DNA of 64,000 bases from Bradyrhizobium sp. SZCCT0231 (lineage in GTDB: Bacteria > Pseudomonadota > Alphaproteobacteria > Rhizobiales > Xanthobacteraceae). The notes under the pieces are model-generated. The model saw nothing but the letters and a program-made list of their open reading frames with translations. It ran no database searches and was not told the DNA's origin. A program made the translations under genes and the position numbers. Location: assembly GCF_018130245.1 (NCBI RefSeq), contig NZ_JAFCKP010000005.1, positions 287,159 through 351,158 on the forward strand. Direction: 5' to 3'. Position 1 is the first letter of the stretch, and the number at the start of each line of letters is the position of its first letter. Of the stretch, positions 46,810 to 55,017 are shown one piece after another.

Positions 46810-47111
46810 TCTGATCTCACGATCAAGCGTCAAAGCCCCGGCATCGCCGGGGCTTTTTCATTTTGGGCTTGTCGGCAGTCGGTGCACGCCCTCAGCGAAG
46901 ACAGGCAGGGGCGAGCTCAGCTTCGATCATCCGCACACCAGCGGTGATCGTCCTGCCCCGCGACCTGCGCTCGATTTCGCCGCGTCGGCTTTCTGCCAGC
47001 GCCGCCATTGTATCCGAACCAAAGCTACGGCTAGTCTGACGCCAAGTTTTCGTGGCTGCGGCAATCGTTGATGCCGTCGAGCGCGACAGAAGCGGACCGA
47101 TGGAGGAATGC
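46810..47111. other. 302-bp intergenic region with a terminator only
   Basis: The porin terminator at 46832-46858 is the only feature seen. The remainder, to the small membrane protein start, shows no gene or palindrome I would support. Confidence 0.5.
46832..46858 (+). terminator. rho-independent terminator of the Omp25-like gene
   Basis: AAAGCCCCGGC / GCCGGGGCTTT stem with a 3-nt ATC loop and a T tract, 23 bp after the stop codon. Confidence 0.93.
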
Positions 47112-47297
47112 ATGCGCAGATTTCTGCTTGTCGCAGGCCTGTTTGCAACCGCCCTCGGGCTGCTCTGGATCGGACAGGGCACGGGCACCGTTCCATGGCC
47201 GCGATCGAGCTTCATGGTCAACCAGCTGCAATGGGCCGGCTATGGCGCAGCCATGGCCGGTTTCGGGCTGGTGCTGATCTGGCAGAGCAACCAATAG
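47112..47297 (+). CDS. small membrane protein (61 aa)
   Basis: Starts at ATG 47112 (MRRFLLVAGLFATALGLLWIG) with GGAGGAA in front. Two hydrophobic segments (about residues 4-20 and 38-56) joined by a short loop with TGTVPWPRSSFM, ending in WQSNQ; a small two-span inner membrane protein. Similar short membrane proteins are common in this genus, function unknown. The SDR gene starts 21 bp downstream, so the two are probably co-transcribed. Confidence 0.72.
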   Translation: MRRFLLVAGLFATALGLLWIGQGTGTVPWPRSSFMVNQLQWAGYGAAMAGFGLVLIWQSNQ

Positions 47298-47318
47298 AAG
47301 AAACCAGGGAATACAAGC

Positions 47319-48089
47319 ATGACATCCAGCCGATTCGATCTCCGCGGCAAGGTCGCGATCGTCACGGGAGGCAATGGCGGCATCGGGCTCGGGATGGCGC
47401 GCGGCCTTGCCGATGCCGGCGCCGACATCGCCGTGGTTGGACGCAACGAGACCAAGTCCGCCGCCGCCGTGGCCGATCTCAGGCAGCGCGGCGTGAAGGC
47501 GATTGCCGTCGCCACCGACGTGACCGACAAAGCGGCGGTTGCGGCCATGATCGACCGCGTCGTCAAGGAGCTCGGCCGCATCGACATTCTCATCAACAAC
47601 GCCGGCATGAGCATCCGCAAGCCGCCGCACGAGCTCGAGCTCGACGAGTGGAACAAGGTGATCGACACCAACCTCACCAGCGCCTTCGTGTGCTCGAAGC
47701 TGGCCTATCCGGCGCTGAAGGCATCCGGCAACGGCAAGGTGATCAATATCGGCTCTATGATGTCGATCTTCGGCGCGAGCTTCGCGACAGCCTATGCAGC
47801 GAGCAAGGGCGGCATCGTGCAGTACACCCGCGCCTGCGCCAATGCCTGGGCGCCCGACAACATCCAGGTCAACGCCATTCTGCCGGGCTGGATCGACACC
47901 GATCTCACGCGCGGCGCGCGGCAGCAGGTCTCGGGGCTGCACGAGCGCGTGCTGGCGCGCACGCCCGCGGGGCGTTGGGGCGACATCGATGACTTCGCCG
48001 GCATCGCCATGTTCCTCGCCTCGCCCGCGTCGAACTTCGTCACGGGCACCGCGATTCCCGTCGACGGCGGATTCTCGGTGATGGCCTGA
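47319..48089 (+). CDS. SDR-family oxidoreductase (256 aa)
   Basis: Classical SDR. TGGNGGIG at residues 17-24, NNAG near 93-96, active site Ser146, Tyr159, Lys163 (YAASK), and the C-terminal GTAIPVDGG motif. Arg42 after strand beta-2 (VVGRNE) suggests NADP(H). Closest in flavour to 2-deoxy-D-gluconate 3-dehydrogenase (KduD) and FabG-like enzymes, but the substrate is not identifiable. Preceded by a small membrane protein gene (21 bp). Ends 38 bp before a bidirectional terminator shared with the convergent porin gene. Confidence 0.92.
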   Translation: MTSSRFDLRGKVAIVTGGNGGIGLGMARGLADAGADIAVVGRNETKSAAAVADLRQRGVKAIAVATDVTDKAAVAAMIDRVVKELGRIDILINNAGMSIRKPPHELELDEWNKVIDTNLTSAFVCSKLAYPALKASGNGKVINIGSMMSIFGASFATAYAASKGGIVQYTRACANAWAPDNIQVNAILPGWIDTDLTRGARQQVSGLHERVLARTPAGRWGDIDDFAGIAMFLASPASNFVTGTAIPVDGGFSVMA

Positions 48090-48124
48090 GCGCGGATCTG
48101 CACCCACAAGGCTGCACGCAAAAA

Positions 48125-48155
48125 AGAAGCCCCGGTGGAAGCCGGGGCTTTTGAA
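48125..48155. terminator. bidirectional rho-independent terminator
   Basis: AAGCCCCGG (48128-48136) pairs with CCGGGGCTT (48143-48151), flanked by an A run on the left and TTTT on the right, so it works for the SDR gene (plus) and the porin gene (minus). Confidence 0.9.
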
Positions 48156-48203
48156 TTTTGGCAGTGCTCTTTTTTGATCGTTGGTCGCGTTGCGTCGACG
48201 TGC

Positions 48204-48968
48204 TCAGTAGCGGCCGATGGTCGGGGCGTCGAACTTGTAGCTCGCGCGCACGACGGCCCATTGGATGTCACGCGGCTTGGCATCGAAGGTGTAGTTGCCC
48301 GCCGTGCCGCCGAGCTGATAGGTCTGGCTGCCGAAGGCAGCATAGTTGTATTCGAGGCCGACGATCCAGTTGCGGGTGACGCCGTATTCCCAGCCCGCGC
48401 CGACGGTCCAGCCGTTGGCCCAGTGGGTCTGTCCGCCCGAGCCCGACACACCGACGGTGTCGGTGACCGAGAGACGGTTGTTCACGCCGGCGTAGCCGCC
48501 CTTGATATAGAAGAGGTTGTTCTGCACGGCGAAGCCGGCGCGGCCGACGACCGTTGCCAGAACATTGGCACGCCAGGAGAACACGTCGTCACCGGCGCCA
48601 AACACGGTGTTGACGACCGTGCCCTTGTTATCAAGCCCGGAGATCGTGCCTTCCACGCCGAACACGTAGTTGTTGGCCTGCCAGTTGTAGCCGATCTGCG
48701 CGCCGCCCATGACGCCCGAGTTGCGCTGACGATAGCCCTCTCCCGGGAGCAAATCGCCGAACGCCGCGCCCGTTCCGTTGTTGATGAACTGCTCGTTGGT
48801 CCATGCGCCACCGATGTGGCCGCCGACGTAGAAGCCGGTCCAGTTGAACAACGGCTCGACATAGGCCGGCGCCTTCGTGTAGCGCGCACCGAGATCGGCG
48901 GCGGAAGCAGCGCCGGTCGAAACCAGGGCCGTCGTGCAGGCGAAGGCGGCAATCAATTTATTACGCAT
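48204..48968 (-). CDS. Omp25/RopB-like outer membrane beta-barrel protein (254 aa)
   Basis: Second small porin-like outer membrane protein. Signal peptide residues 1-22 (MRNKLIAAFACTTALVSTGAASA), then ADLGARYTKAPAYVEPLFNWTGFYVGGHIGGAW, the hallmark start of this family. The body shows alternating strands (AQIGYNWQANNYVFGVEG; WTVGAGWEYGVTRNWIVGLEY) and a C-terminal strand VVRASYKF, although 8 residues (DAPTIGRY) follow. ATG 48968. Faces the 46027-46809 paralogue across the small protein/SDR pair; both have strong terminators, as expected for abundant proteins. Confidence 0.92.
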   Translation of the reverse strand: MRNKLIAAFACTTALVSTGAASAADLGARYTKAPAYVEPLFNWTGFYVGGHIGGAWTNEQFINNGTGAAFGDLLPGEGYRQRNSGVMGGAQIGYNWQANNYVFGVEGTISGLDNKGTVVNTVFGAGDDVFSWRANVLATVVGRAGFAVQNNLFYIKGGYAGVNNRLSVTDTVGVSGSGGQTHWANGWTVGAGWEYGVTRNWIVGLEYNYAAFGSQTYQLGGTAGNYTFDAKPRDIQWAVVRASYKFDAPTIGRY

Positions 48969-49147
48969 GGTACACCCCGTGTCCTTTGATGGGCGCACGG
49001 TCACAGACGGCTCTTACTAAAATTGAAATCAACACGGTTAACGTGGCGGTTGGGCGCGCATAGGCCTGCGAATCCGTCGGCGCTGTTGCAGGCGCGCAAC
49101 GTGCCGCGCGCGATTTCACGCGGCGTTATCCATACCGAAGTCCTACG

Positions 49148-50395
49148 CTACGATCCCGGCGCGGCCCGCGAGTGCACGTGCTCGGGCCGCACGCCGAGCG
49201 CGATCAGCCGCGCGGGAATGCCCTGCAGCCACGGCAGCGCGGTGATGAGGCGCACGACCAGCGGCACCTTCAACGGCCGGTCGCCGCTCCGCAAGGCGCC
49301 GCTGATGAGGTTGTTCTGCACGACCACCTGCATGCGTTGCGTCATCTTCACCGGAAACTCGCGCCGGCGCCTGATAGCATCGAGCTCATCTTCCGACGGA
49401 CAGCCATGTTGCAGCTTGTCCGCCAGCAGATTGGCCGTCGCGACCGCGTCCTGCACGGCGAGATTGACACCGACGCCGCCGACCGGCGACATCGCATGCG
49501 CGGCGTCGCCGATGCACAACAGGCCCGGCTGCGTCCAGCGCGTCAGGCGGTTGATCGCGACGGTGAGCAGCTTGATATCGTCGAAGCTCTTCACCTCCGC
49601 GATACCGGACCTGAGGATCGGCGCCATGCGCACGACGTCGTCGAGCAGCGCCTGCAGTCCCCTCGCCTTCACCGCCTCGTGCTGTCCCTTGGCGATGACA
49701 TAGGCGCATTGCCAATAGTCGCCGCGGTCGAAGGTGATCATCATCTTGCCGGGCTCGACCCGCGCGAACACGTTCTCGGTCTCGTCGGGCCTGCGGCCGG
49801 CGCGGAACCAGAGCACGTCCATCGGCGCGCCGATCTCCTCGACCGGAAGGCCGGCGCGCTCGCGCACCGTCGAATGCCGGCCGTCGCAGGCAATGGTGAG
49901 ATCGGCCTCGATGTCGATGGTGCCGTCAGGCGTCTTTGCCCGCACGCCGGCGATGGTCTCGCCGCGGCGGATCAGATCCACCGCCTCCGTGCTCATCATC
50001 ACCTTGAGCGACGCAAATCGGCGGCCGGCCTCGCGCAGATAATTCAGGAAATCCCATTGCGGCATGAAGGCGATGAAGGGGTACTTGGTATGGAGCCGGC
50101 TGAGATCGGCAATGCGCACCGGCGTGCCGCCGAACAGGCCGTCCATCTTCTGCAAGCGCTGGTGCGGCAGCTTCAGGAAGCCGTCGATCAGGCCGAGCTC
50201 GTCCATCACCTGAAGCGTCGAGGGATGCACGGTGTCGCCGCGGAAGTCGCGGAAGAAATCCGCATGCTTCTCCAACACCACGACATCGATGCCGGCCCGC
50301 CCCAGGAGATAGCCGAGCATCATGCCCGCCGGCCCGCCGCCGACGATGCAGCAGCGGACCTTCATGGTCTTGCCAGGTTGTTGCCCGGATGTCAT
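49148..50395 (-). CDS. FAD-dependent aromatic monooxygenase-like oxidoreductase
   Basis: Flavoprotein monooxygenase of the PHBH/PheA (UbiH-like) class, 415 aa. The FAD-binding GGGPAG motif is at residues 19-24, the ACDGRHSTVR box lies near 175-190, and the second FAD motif CIGDAAHAMSPVGGVGVN is near 300. These enzymes hydroxylate phenolic or polyketide substrates using NAD(P)H and oxygen; this one stands alone, so no substrate can be inferred. Start at ATG 50395; the ATG at 50365 (MKVRCCIVGGG) is equally plausible and brings the FAD motif closer to the N-terminus. Confidence 0.9.
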   Translation of the reverse strand: MTSGQQPGKTMKVRCCIVGGGPAGMMLGYLLGRAGIDVVVLEKHADFFRDFRGDTVHPSTLQVMDELGLIDGFLKLPHQRLQKMDGLFGGTPVRIADLSRLHTKYPFIAFMPQWDFLNYLREAGRRFASLKVMMSTEAVDLIRRGETIAGVRAKTPDGTIDIEADLTIACDGRHSTVRERAGLPVEEIGAPMDVLWFRAGRRPDETENVFARVEPGKMMITFDRGDYWQCAYVIAKGQHEAVKARGLQALLDDVVRMAPILRSGIAEVKSFDDIKLLTVAINRLTRWTQPGLLCIGDAAHAMSPVGGVGVNLAVQDAVATANLLADKLQHGCPSEDELDAIRRRREFPVKMTQRMQVVVQNNLISGALRSGDRPLKVPLVVRLITALPWLQGIPARLIALGVRPEHVHSRAAPGS

Positions 50396-50509
50396 TGCCG
50401 CCGCGATCCAAGTACGATCGAGATAATAGCGCAATTCAGGCGGAAGGCAGTCTCAATCTGCAGCCATAGCCCGCCGCGGCCGGTTCGCAGCGGCACGAGG
50501 TGCCCGGCA

Positions 50510-50534
50510 AAAGGCCCGCAGAACGCGGGCCTTT
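50510..50534 (-). terminator. hairpin terminator downstream of the Gly/Ala-rich protein gene
   Basis: AAAGGCCCGC pairs with GCGGGCCTTT around a 5-nt loop; it is 17 bp past the stop of the 50552-50968 gene. The T tract on the minus strand is short, so efficiency is uncertain. Confidence 0.65.
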
Positions 50535-50551
50535 GCCTGAGAACGGGGTGA

Positions 50552-50968
50552 CTATTTCTGGTCCTCGTTGCTGGTCCCGGTACCCGGACTGCCGATCGGC
50601 AATCCGTTGGGTGCGTGACCGACGCCCATGTTTCGCTCGGCTTGCGCTGCTGCCGGCGTCCTACCGTTTGCAGTTGGAGCCTGAACGTTCGGATTAGTCT
50701 GGCCGGTGTTGGTGTTGACGTTGGCCCCGGTGGTGGTGCCATGTGTCCCCATTCCGGATGGGGCCGACGGCCCTGAATTGGCGCTGCTGGATGACGTTCC
50801 CACTCCGGCGCCTGAGCTGGCCGCAGATCCGACGCTGGCACCGGCACCTGCGCCCGCCGCTGCACCTGCACCCGCACCACCGCCGCCTGCGCCACCACCA
50901 CCTTGGGCAAAGGCCGCCGTCGAAAGTGCGGCACAAGCGATGGTCACGAGGATGGATTTGCGGATCAT
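50552..50968 (-). CDS. secreted low-complexity Gly/Ala/Ser-rich protein (138 aa)
   Basis: Signal peptide at 1-21 (MIRKSILVTIACAALSTAAFA, ribosome site GGGAGA). The mature part is glycine/alanine-rich (residues 22-55), then Ser/Thr/Asn-rich with GANVNTNTGQTNPNV, and ends NEDQK. No fold recognised; probably disordered and surface or periplasmic. The gene has normal high G+C for the region. First of three short genes on the minus strand between the monooxygenase and the caspase-like gene. Confidence 0.68.
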   Translation of the reverse strand: MIRKSILVTIACAALSTAAFAQGGGGAGGGGAGAGAAAGAGAGASVGSAASSGAGVGTSSSSANSGPSAPSGMGTHGTTTGANVNTNTGQTNPNVQAPTANGRTPAAAQAERNMGVGHAPNGLPIGSPGTGTSNEDQK

Positions 50969-51047
50969 GGATCGTCTCCCTGGTTTGACGGACAATCCAG
51001 GGACCCGAGGAGTTGTTCCTTCCGCGGGGAAGCGATGTTCGCTTGCC

Positions 51048-51260
51048 TCAGGGCTTTGACGACTTCCGTTCCCATGGGCGTTTGCCATCGGCATCGCGAT
51101 CCCATGGTCGAGTGATCGGAGCTACCCTCTCATCCTCGGCGGCTCTCGCACGGTCTGCTTGGACGCGTTCGCGGTCGGTGAGTGGCGGTGTGGGGACTGG
51201 AGTCGTTTGGGCCAGAACCGGAAGCGTCGTAAGGAACGCGACGATGATGAATTTTGTCAT
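51048..51260 (-). CDS. small secreted protein (70 aa)
   Basis: ATG 51260 opens a signal peptide (MTKFIIVAFLTTLPVLAQ), then a Pro/Thr stretch and a highly charged tail (TDRERVQADRARAAEDERV, PWDRDADGKRPWERKSS). Function unknown. No good Shine-Dalgarno (G-rich CCGGGG only). The frame remains open upstream through the left copy of the 36-bp repeat, but that part has no coding character. It lies just outside the repeat-bounded insertion and 79 bp upstream of the Gly/Ala-rich protein gene. Confidence 0.55.
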   Translation of the reverse strand: MTKFIIVAFLTTLPVLAQTTPVPTPPLTDRERVQADRARAAEDERVAPITRPWDRDADGKRPWERKSSKP

Positions 51261-51353
51261 CCCCGGCTCTAGCACTTTCGCCTTTGGCCTGTCCGATTTA
51301 ACTTCGTCCACGCCGTAAGGTGATCCCGTCACAATCCACCGGCCGAACGGCGC

Positions 51354-51389
51354 ATCAATTATGACTCCGGTTCGCGCTGCGAAAGCTCT
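51354..51389. repeat. 36-bp direct repeat, left copy (attachment-site-like)
   Basis: Starts ATCAATTATGACTCCGG and ends GCGAAAGCTCT. It matches 52340-52375 in 35 of 36 positions (only 51367 C versus 52353 G). In the right copy this sequence is the last 11 codons and stop of the caspase-like gene; here it is detached from any such gene. Confidence 0.9.
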
Positions 51390-51450
51390 AATCGGTTTCG
51401 CCGATAAGCTGTAGCGGCCGCGCGCTCCCTTAAGGGTTGCGCATCGCAAA

Positions 51451-51669
51451 TCACCTCTTGAGCTCCTTGAGCAATGCAACGCGCTTATCATTCAATTCGC
51501 TCAGATATTGAGCATTTGAAAGCTGCGTCTCCTGCCAGTCGATGCGATCTTCCGCGGTCCAGAGGTAGCACTCGCGATCGAAGCGAGCCTTCTCCGCCAC
51601 ATCGAAGTCCGTGTAACGTTTGATGTCACGCTCCACCTCGTCCAGTTGCTCCTGGATAGTCTTTGGCAT
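51451..51669 (-). CDS. small coiled-coil hypothetical protein (72 aa)
   Basis: ATG 51669 preceded by AAGGGA at a good distance. The sequence (MPKTIQEQLDEVERDIKRY..., ending ELNDKRVALLKELKR) is almost entirely helical and charged, with heptad-like leucines, suggesting a short coiled coil. One Cys and two Trp in the middle. No family recognised. Lies inside the repeat-bounded insertion, upstream of the left repeat on the minus strand, same direction as the DUF2158 gene. Confidence 0.6.
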   Translation of the reverse strand: MPKTIQEQLDEVERDIKRYTDFDVAEKARFDRECYLWTAEDRIDWQETQLSNAQYLSELNDKRVALLKELKR

Positions 51670-52004
51670 CAGCCGTCCCTTGGCCTTTGCCTCCAGCCGG
51701 TCGCAATCCTCGGCTCAATCTAAGCGGTTGGCAACATTGGTTTGCTCAGGGATCGGTAGGTAGACGCATTGTTCGATCATAAAGGTTATCGTGTACGATT
51801 GTCCTGATCGACGCGATATCTGTCACGGAGCCATTCACTCCCTCAGGGTCACCACGCTGCTCTACCGGTCGCGCTGCTGCGAATTCGCTTGGAACGGATT
51901 CATTGATTGAAAAGCTGAGCATGGCCAGCTTGGCGGTCACGGGCAGCAAAACTCCCGACGTGGAAGCGCCGGGAGCAATTCAAATCGGTAGCTACGGAAC
52001 CGAG
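51670..52004. other. 335-bp region inside the insertion, no supported gene
   Basis: AT-richer than the surroundings. A 67-codon frame on the minus strand (51746-51949) has no ribosome site and no recognisable product; I leave it out. No transposase or integrase fragment seen in any frame. Confidence 0.45.
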
Positions 52005-52190
52005 CTATCCTGCATCGGCTGCGGCCCCTTCAATGACGGTGAGCATGTAGCTCGGAAATGTCGAAGAGCGCAGCTCGCCTTTCAGGGTGAACCACTGACA
52101 ATCGATGTTATCGCCGCTGATCGAGTGAACGGTCATAAGTGGGCCGCCGGATCGAAGGCGAACGCGATAGCCAAGCTTAATGTCTGGCAT
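52005..52190 (-). CDS. DUF2158 (YodC-like) small protein (61 aa)
   Basis: Short SH3-like barrel protein of the DUF2158/YodC family. Family pattern: MPDIKLGYRVRLRSGGPLMTV, then SISGDNIDCQWF and LRSSTFPSYML, ending soon after. ATG 52190 with GGAG 7 bp upstream; an upstream ATG in frame has no site. The function of the family is unknown and such genes are often found on plasmids and islands, which fits its place inside the repeat-bounded insertion. Confidence 0.82.
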   Translation of the reverse strand: MPDIKLGYRVRLRSGGPLMTVHSISGDNIDCQWFTLKGELRSSTFPSYMLTVIEGAAADAG

Positions 52191-52339
52191 GAGGAAACTC
52201 CATTGATAAAGAAACACTTGAACATAACTTATGGTTGCATCAGGTGCAACTTGGCCTAGGAGAGAGCACTTCCGGCTCTGACCCGGCCGGTCTAACTATC
52301 AGAGTCACGACAACCCTGCTGGCGGCGACGCTGCTGAGT

Positions 52340-52375
52340 ATCAATTATGACTGCGGTTCGCGCTGCGAAAGCTCT
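52340..52375. repeat. 36-bp direct repeat, right copy (3' end of caspase-like gene)
   Basis: Starts ATCAATTATGACTGCGG and ends GCGAAAGCTCT; contains the stop codon (52341-52343) and last 10-11 codons of the caspase-like gene on the minus strand. The pair is identical over 19 bp on the caspase side of the single mismatch and diverges abruptly on both sides. Confidence 0.9.
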
Positions 52376-53852
52376 TGATCTCCGAGACGCTGCCGTCGCG
52401 ATAGGTCAGCTCCACCGAGACGGACTGCGTGCTCGGCGCGAGCTTCATGTAGAGCGGCATGCCGACGGTGATCGCGCCGGGGTCGCGCATGTCGCAAGGC
52501 GGCATCTTCAGCACCTGGTTGGGCACGGCGGTGTCGATGCCGATGCGCACCTCGCGGATGGCGCAGCGGTAAGACACGAGGTGCGTGTAGTAGACCAGCA
52601 GCCCGTTGAACTCGCGGAACGACAGCCAGCTCGTCGACGTCATGTCGAGCATCTTGCGCTGGTCGCGGATCAGCGCGGCCTCGGGATCGAACCGGATCGG
52701 GAACGGTCCCTGCATCTCGCCGGACTGATCGACATAGCGGACCTCGATGGTGCCGGCCTGCGCATCCGGCGGCAGCTCGATCGACGGGTTCGGCATCCGC
52801 TTGCGGGTGCGCGGATCGAGCGTGTCGATGAAGCCGGTCTCCCGGAAATCGCCCTTGCCGGCCATGCGCCAGGAAATGCCGAGCGTCGGATCGGCGAAGG
52901 AGAACGTCACGCTCCAGCCGCCATTGTGCCGCGAGAAGCTCGCGATCGGCGCGTTGATCGTCTCCTCCCTCGGCATCTGCGGCACCGACACCGGCGGCAA
53001 CGCCGCAAGCTTCTGCGGCGGCTCGGCTGGCCGCGCGGCGGCATCCTTCGCCATGCCGCTGAGGAAGACGTCGTCGACCATCTGGTCGAAATAGACCGGC
53101 ACCTGCCTGTGCTTGACGGTGTCGGCCATCTCGCTGACCAGACGGCGGGTGCGCTGCGCCACCTGCACCAGGTTCTCGCCGGGCTGCAGCAGCTCCCTGG
53201 CGAAAGTGCGCGTGAACACCGAATTGGGGTTGGCGTCGTCATTGGACAGGCGATCGAGCGCGGTCTGGCGCGGTCCTGCCGAGAACACCGAGAACACGCC
53301 TTCGGGCAGTTGCGTCATCGGCGCGAGCCCGCCGCCGCCGGCGACCGCGCGGGTGCCCTTGCGCTCGAACGGGTTATTGCGGCAGGCGTCGAACACCAGG
53401 ATGGAGGTCCGCGCCTTCTTGTTCTGGAGGCGCTCGACGATGCGGTCGGCCAGGATCGAGGCGTCGCGCACCAGCTCTTCCTGTCCTTCCGTCGCCGCCG
53501 GCACGTCGGTCGGCAGCAGGTAGTTCTGGCCGGCGATCTCGAAGCCGTGGCCGGCATAGAAGAAGAACGCGGTGTCGCCCGGCTCGATCGCCTTGTCGAA
53601 CGCGAGCAGCGTCTCGGAGAACTGCTGCCGGTTCTGGTTCTCGGCGACCATCACCGAAAAGCCGAGCTGCTTCAGCGTGTCACCCATGGTGCGGGCGTCG
53701 TTGACCGCCTTGAGCAGCTTCGGAACGTTCCTGTAGTCGTTGTTGCCGACGACGAGCGCGACGCGCTTCTCGGCATGGGCGGGAGCTGCGAAGCCGCTCA
53801 GGCTCGCCGCGAGGCCAAGGGCCGCCAGAATTCTGAAAAGCCGACGCGTCAT
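52341..53852 (-). CDS. exported caspase-like (peptidase C14) protein (503 aa)
   Basis: Caspase-fold cysteine peptidase-like protein with a signal peptide (residues 1-27, cleavage after AHA), so periplasmic. The caspase domain spans about 28-250: KRVALVVGNNDY start, the catalytic histidine His102 in FFYAGHGFEI and cysteine Cys157 in VFDACRNNPF; both dyad residues are retained. Residues 300-500 form a second, beta-rich domain I do not recognise (sensor or binding). Start at ATG 53852; a TTG seven codons upstream is an alternative. The 3' end coincides with the 36-bp repeat. Divergent from an AraC-family regulator. Confidence 0.9.
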   Translation of the reverse strand: MTRRLFRILAALGLAASLSGFAAPAHAEKRVALVVGNNDYRNVPKLLKAVNDARTMGDTLKQLGFSVMVAENQNRQQFSETLLAFDKAIEPGDTAFFFYAGHGFEIAGQNYLLPTDVPAATEGQEELVRDASILADRIVERLQNKKARTSILVFDACRNNPFERKGTRAVAGGGGLAPMTQLPEGVFSVFSAGPRQTALDRLSNDDANPNSVFTRTFARELLQPGENLVQVAQRTRRLVSEMADTVKHRQVPVYFDQMVDDVFLSGMAKDAAARPAEPPQKLAALPPVSVPQMPREETINAPIASFSRHNGGWSVTFSFADPTLGISWRMAGKGDFRETGFIDTLDPRTRKRMPNPSIELPPDAQAGTIEVRYVDQSGEMQGPFPIRFDPEAALIRDQRKMLDMTSTSWLSFREFNGLLVYYTHLVSYRCAIREVRIGIDTAVPNQVLKMPPCDMRDPGAITVGMPLYMKLAPSTQSVSVELTYRDGSVSEIKSFRSANRSHN

Positions 53853-54051
53853 CGCATGATTTCCCGTTGCCAAACGGCCCTACGCCGATTCCTTCGAGCA
53901 GCAGTCCATGGCCCCCTGCCGCTGTGTGATAGTCGGGCCAGATGCAATGACGGTTCAAGCGGCCAGGGCTCCGATTGCACCATCGGGCTATGGCAGATTC
54001 CGCTGGAATCTGCTTCTTCTAGGACAATTTCGCCGGAAGCGAGGGGCTGCC

Positions 54052-55017
54052 GTGTTGCGCTGGTGTACGGACGAGGTGGAGCCGCATGACCGCTTCGACT
54101 ATTGGCGCGAGGTGCGCGCCAAGGGACTGTTCGGCGTCACCGCCGAGCTCGAGCGCGAACGGCGCGCGGACTTCTTCGGCGAATTCTCGCTGCGCCAGCT
54201 TGGCGGCGCCGGCCTCGTCGAGCTGAAGGCTTCGCCCTACGCGGTCGAGCGCAGCACGTCGGACATCGCCAACGCCCCGGGTGACGCGATCTGCGTCTAC
54301 CAGCAGCTCGGCAGCGGCGGCTGGTTCGGCGGCATGCGCACAAGCGACTTTTCAATTGCCAACGGCAGCTTCGCCACCAGCCATACCGACCTGCCCTACC
54401 GCACCGCGCCGCTGGGCGCCGGGGGCTTCCATCTGCGGATCCTGAAGATCCCGATGAGCAGCATCCCGGCGCAGGACAAGCGCATGCGCGAGCTGTCGCC
54501 GCGGACCTTCAACGATCCGGCCCTGGCGCCGCTGCTGGCTGCCTGCTTTGCCGATCTCGGCGAGGCTGCCGCGGATGATGCGGCCTCTGTGGCCCAGACC
54601 TCCCTGGTGCAAGCTTTGGCCCATCTGGCGCTGATCGAGCGCGGCATCGTGCGGCCCGGAAGCCGGCGCGGCCAGGCCGCGCTGCGGACCGCCCGCCTCT
54701 CACAGGCCCGGCGCCTCATCGCGCGCCACCTGCAAGACCCAGATCTGGCGCCGACGATGGTGGCCGATCAGCTCGGCGTGTCCGTGCGTCACCTGCACAT
54801 GCTGTTCGAGATGGCCGAGAAGAGCTTCTCGCAGACCGTGACGGACGAGCGCCTGACACAGAGCCGCCGCCTGATGCGCGAGGCGCCGGAACGGCTGATC
54901 GCCGACATCGCGAGCTCCTGCGGCTTCGAGAGCCTGGCAACCTATTACCGGGTCTTCAACGCCGCCTATGGCATGGCCCCGGGCGACTTCCGGGCAAAGG
55001 CTTCGGAGGAGCATTAG
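54052..55017 (+). CDS. AraC-family transcriptional regulator
   Basis: Activator-type regulator, 321 aa. N-terminal AraC-binding-like domain (residues 1-185; HDRFDYWREV and the C-terminal PMSSI block are typical) and a C-terminal double helix-turn-helix at about 220-318 (LAPTMVADQLGVSVRHLHMLFE; IADIASSCGFESLATYYRVFNAAYGMAPGDFR). Start at GTG 54052, with GAGGGG 5 bp upstream; the frame is open to 53908 but that part overlaps the divergent promoter. Effector unknown; regulation of the neighbouring caspase-like gene is possible but unproven. Confidence 0.9.
   Translation: MLRWCTDEVEPHDRFDYWREVRAKGLFGVTAELERERRADFFGEFSLRQLGGAGLVELKASPYAVERSTSDIANAPGDAICVYQQLGSGGWFGGMRTSDFSIANGSFATSHTDLPYRTAPLGAGGFHLRILKIPMSSIPAQDKRMRELSPRTFNDPALAPLLAACFADLGEAAADDAASVAQTSLVQALAHLALIERGIVRPGSRRGQAALRTARLSQARRLIARHLQDPDLAPTMVADQLGVSVRHLHMLFEMAEKSFSQTVTDERLTQSRRLMREAPERLIADIASSCGFESLATYYRVFNAAYGMAPGDFRAKASEEH

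Larger units (their letters stand above)
51354..52375. mobile_element. repeat-bounded insertion of about 1 kb at the 3' end of the caspase-like gene
   Basis: The segment between the two direct repeats is 950 bp. It has visibly lower G+C than its flanks: 65 of the 120 bases at 52021-52140 are G or C. It carries a DUF2158 gene and a 72-aa gene and no integrase or transposase. The right repeat preserves the 3' end of the host gene, as when an element integrates by site-specific recombination into a gene end. A non-autonomous element or decayed island is inferred; an ancient duplication is the alternative. Confidence 0.55.

Noticed and set aside
51746-51949. A 67-codon minus-strand frame in the insertion
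   Set aside because: No ribosome site, no family resemblance, poor coding character.
51903-52259. A 118-codon plus-strand frame in the insertion
   Set aside because: It overlaps the DUF2158 gene on the other strand, which has recognisable family motifs; no ribosome site.
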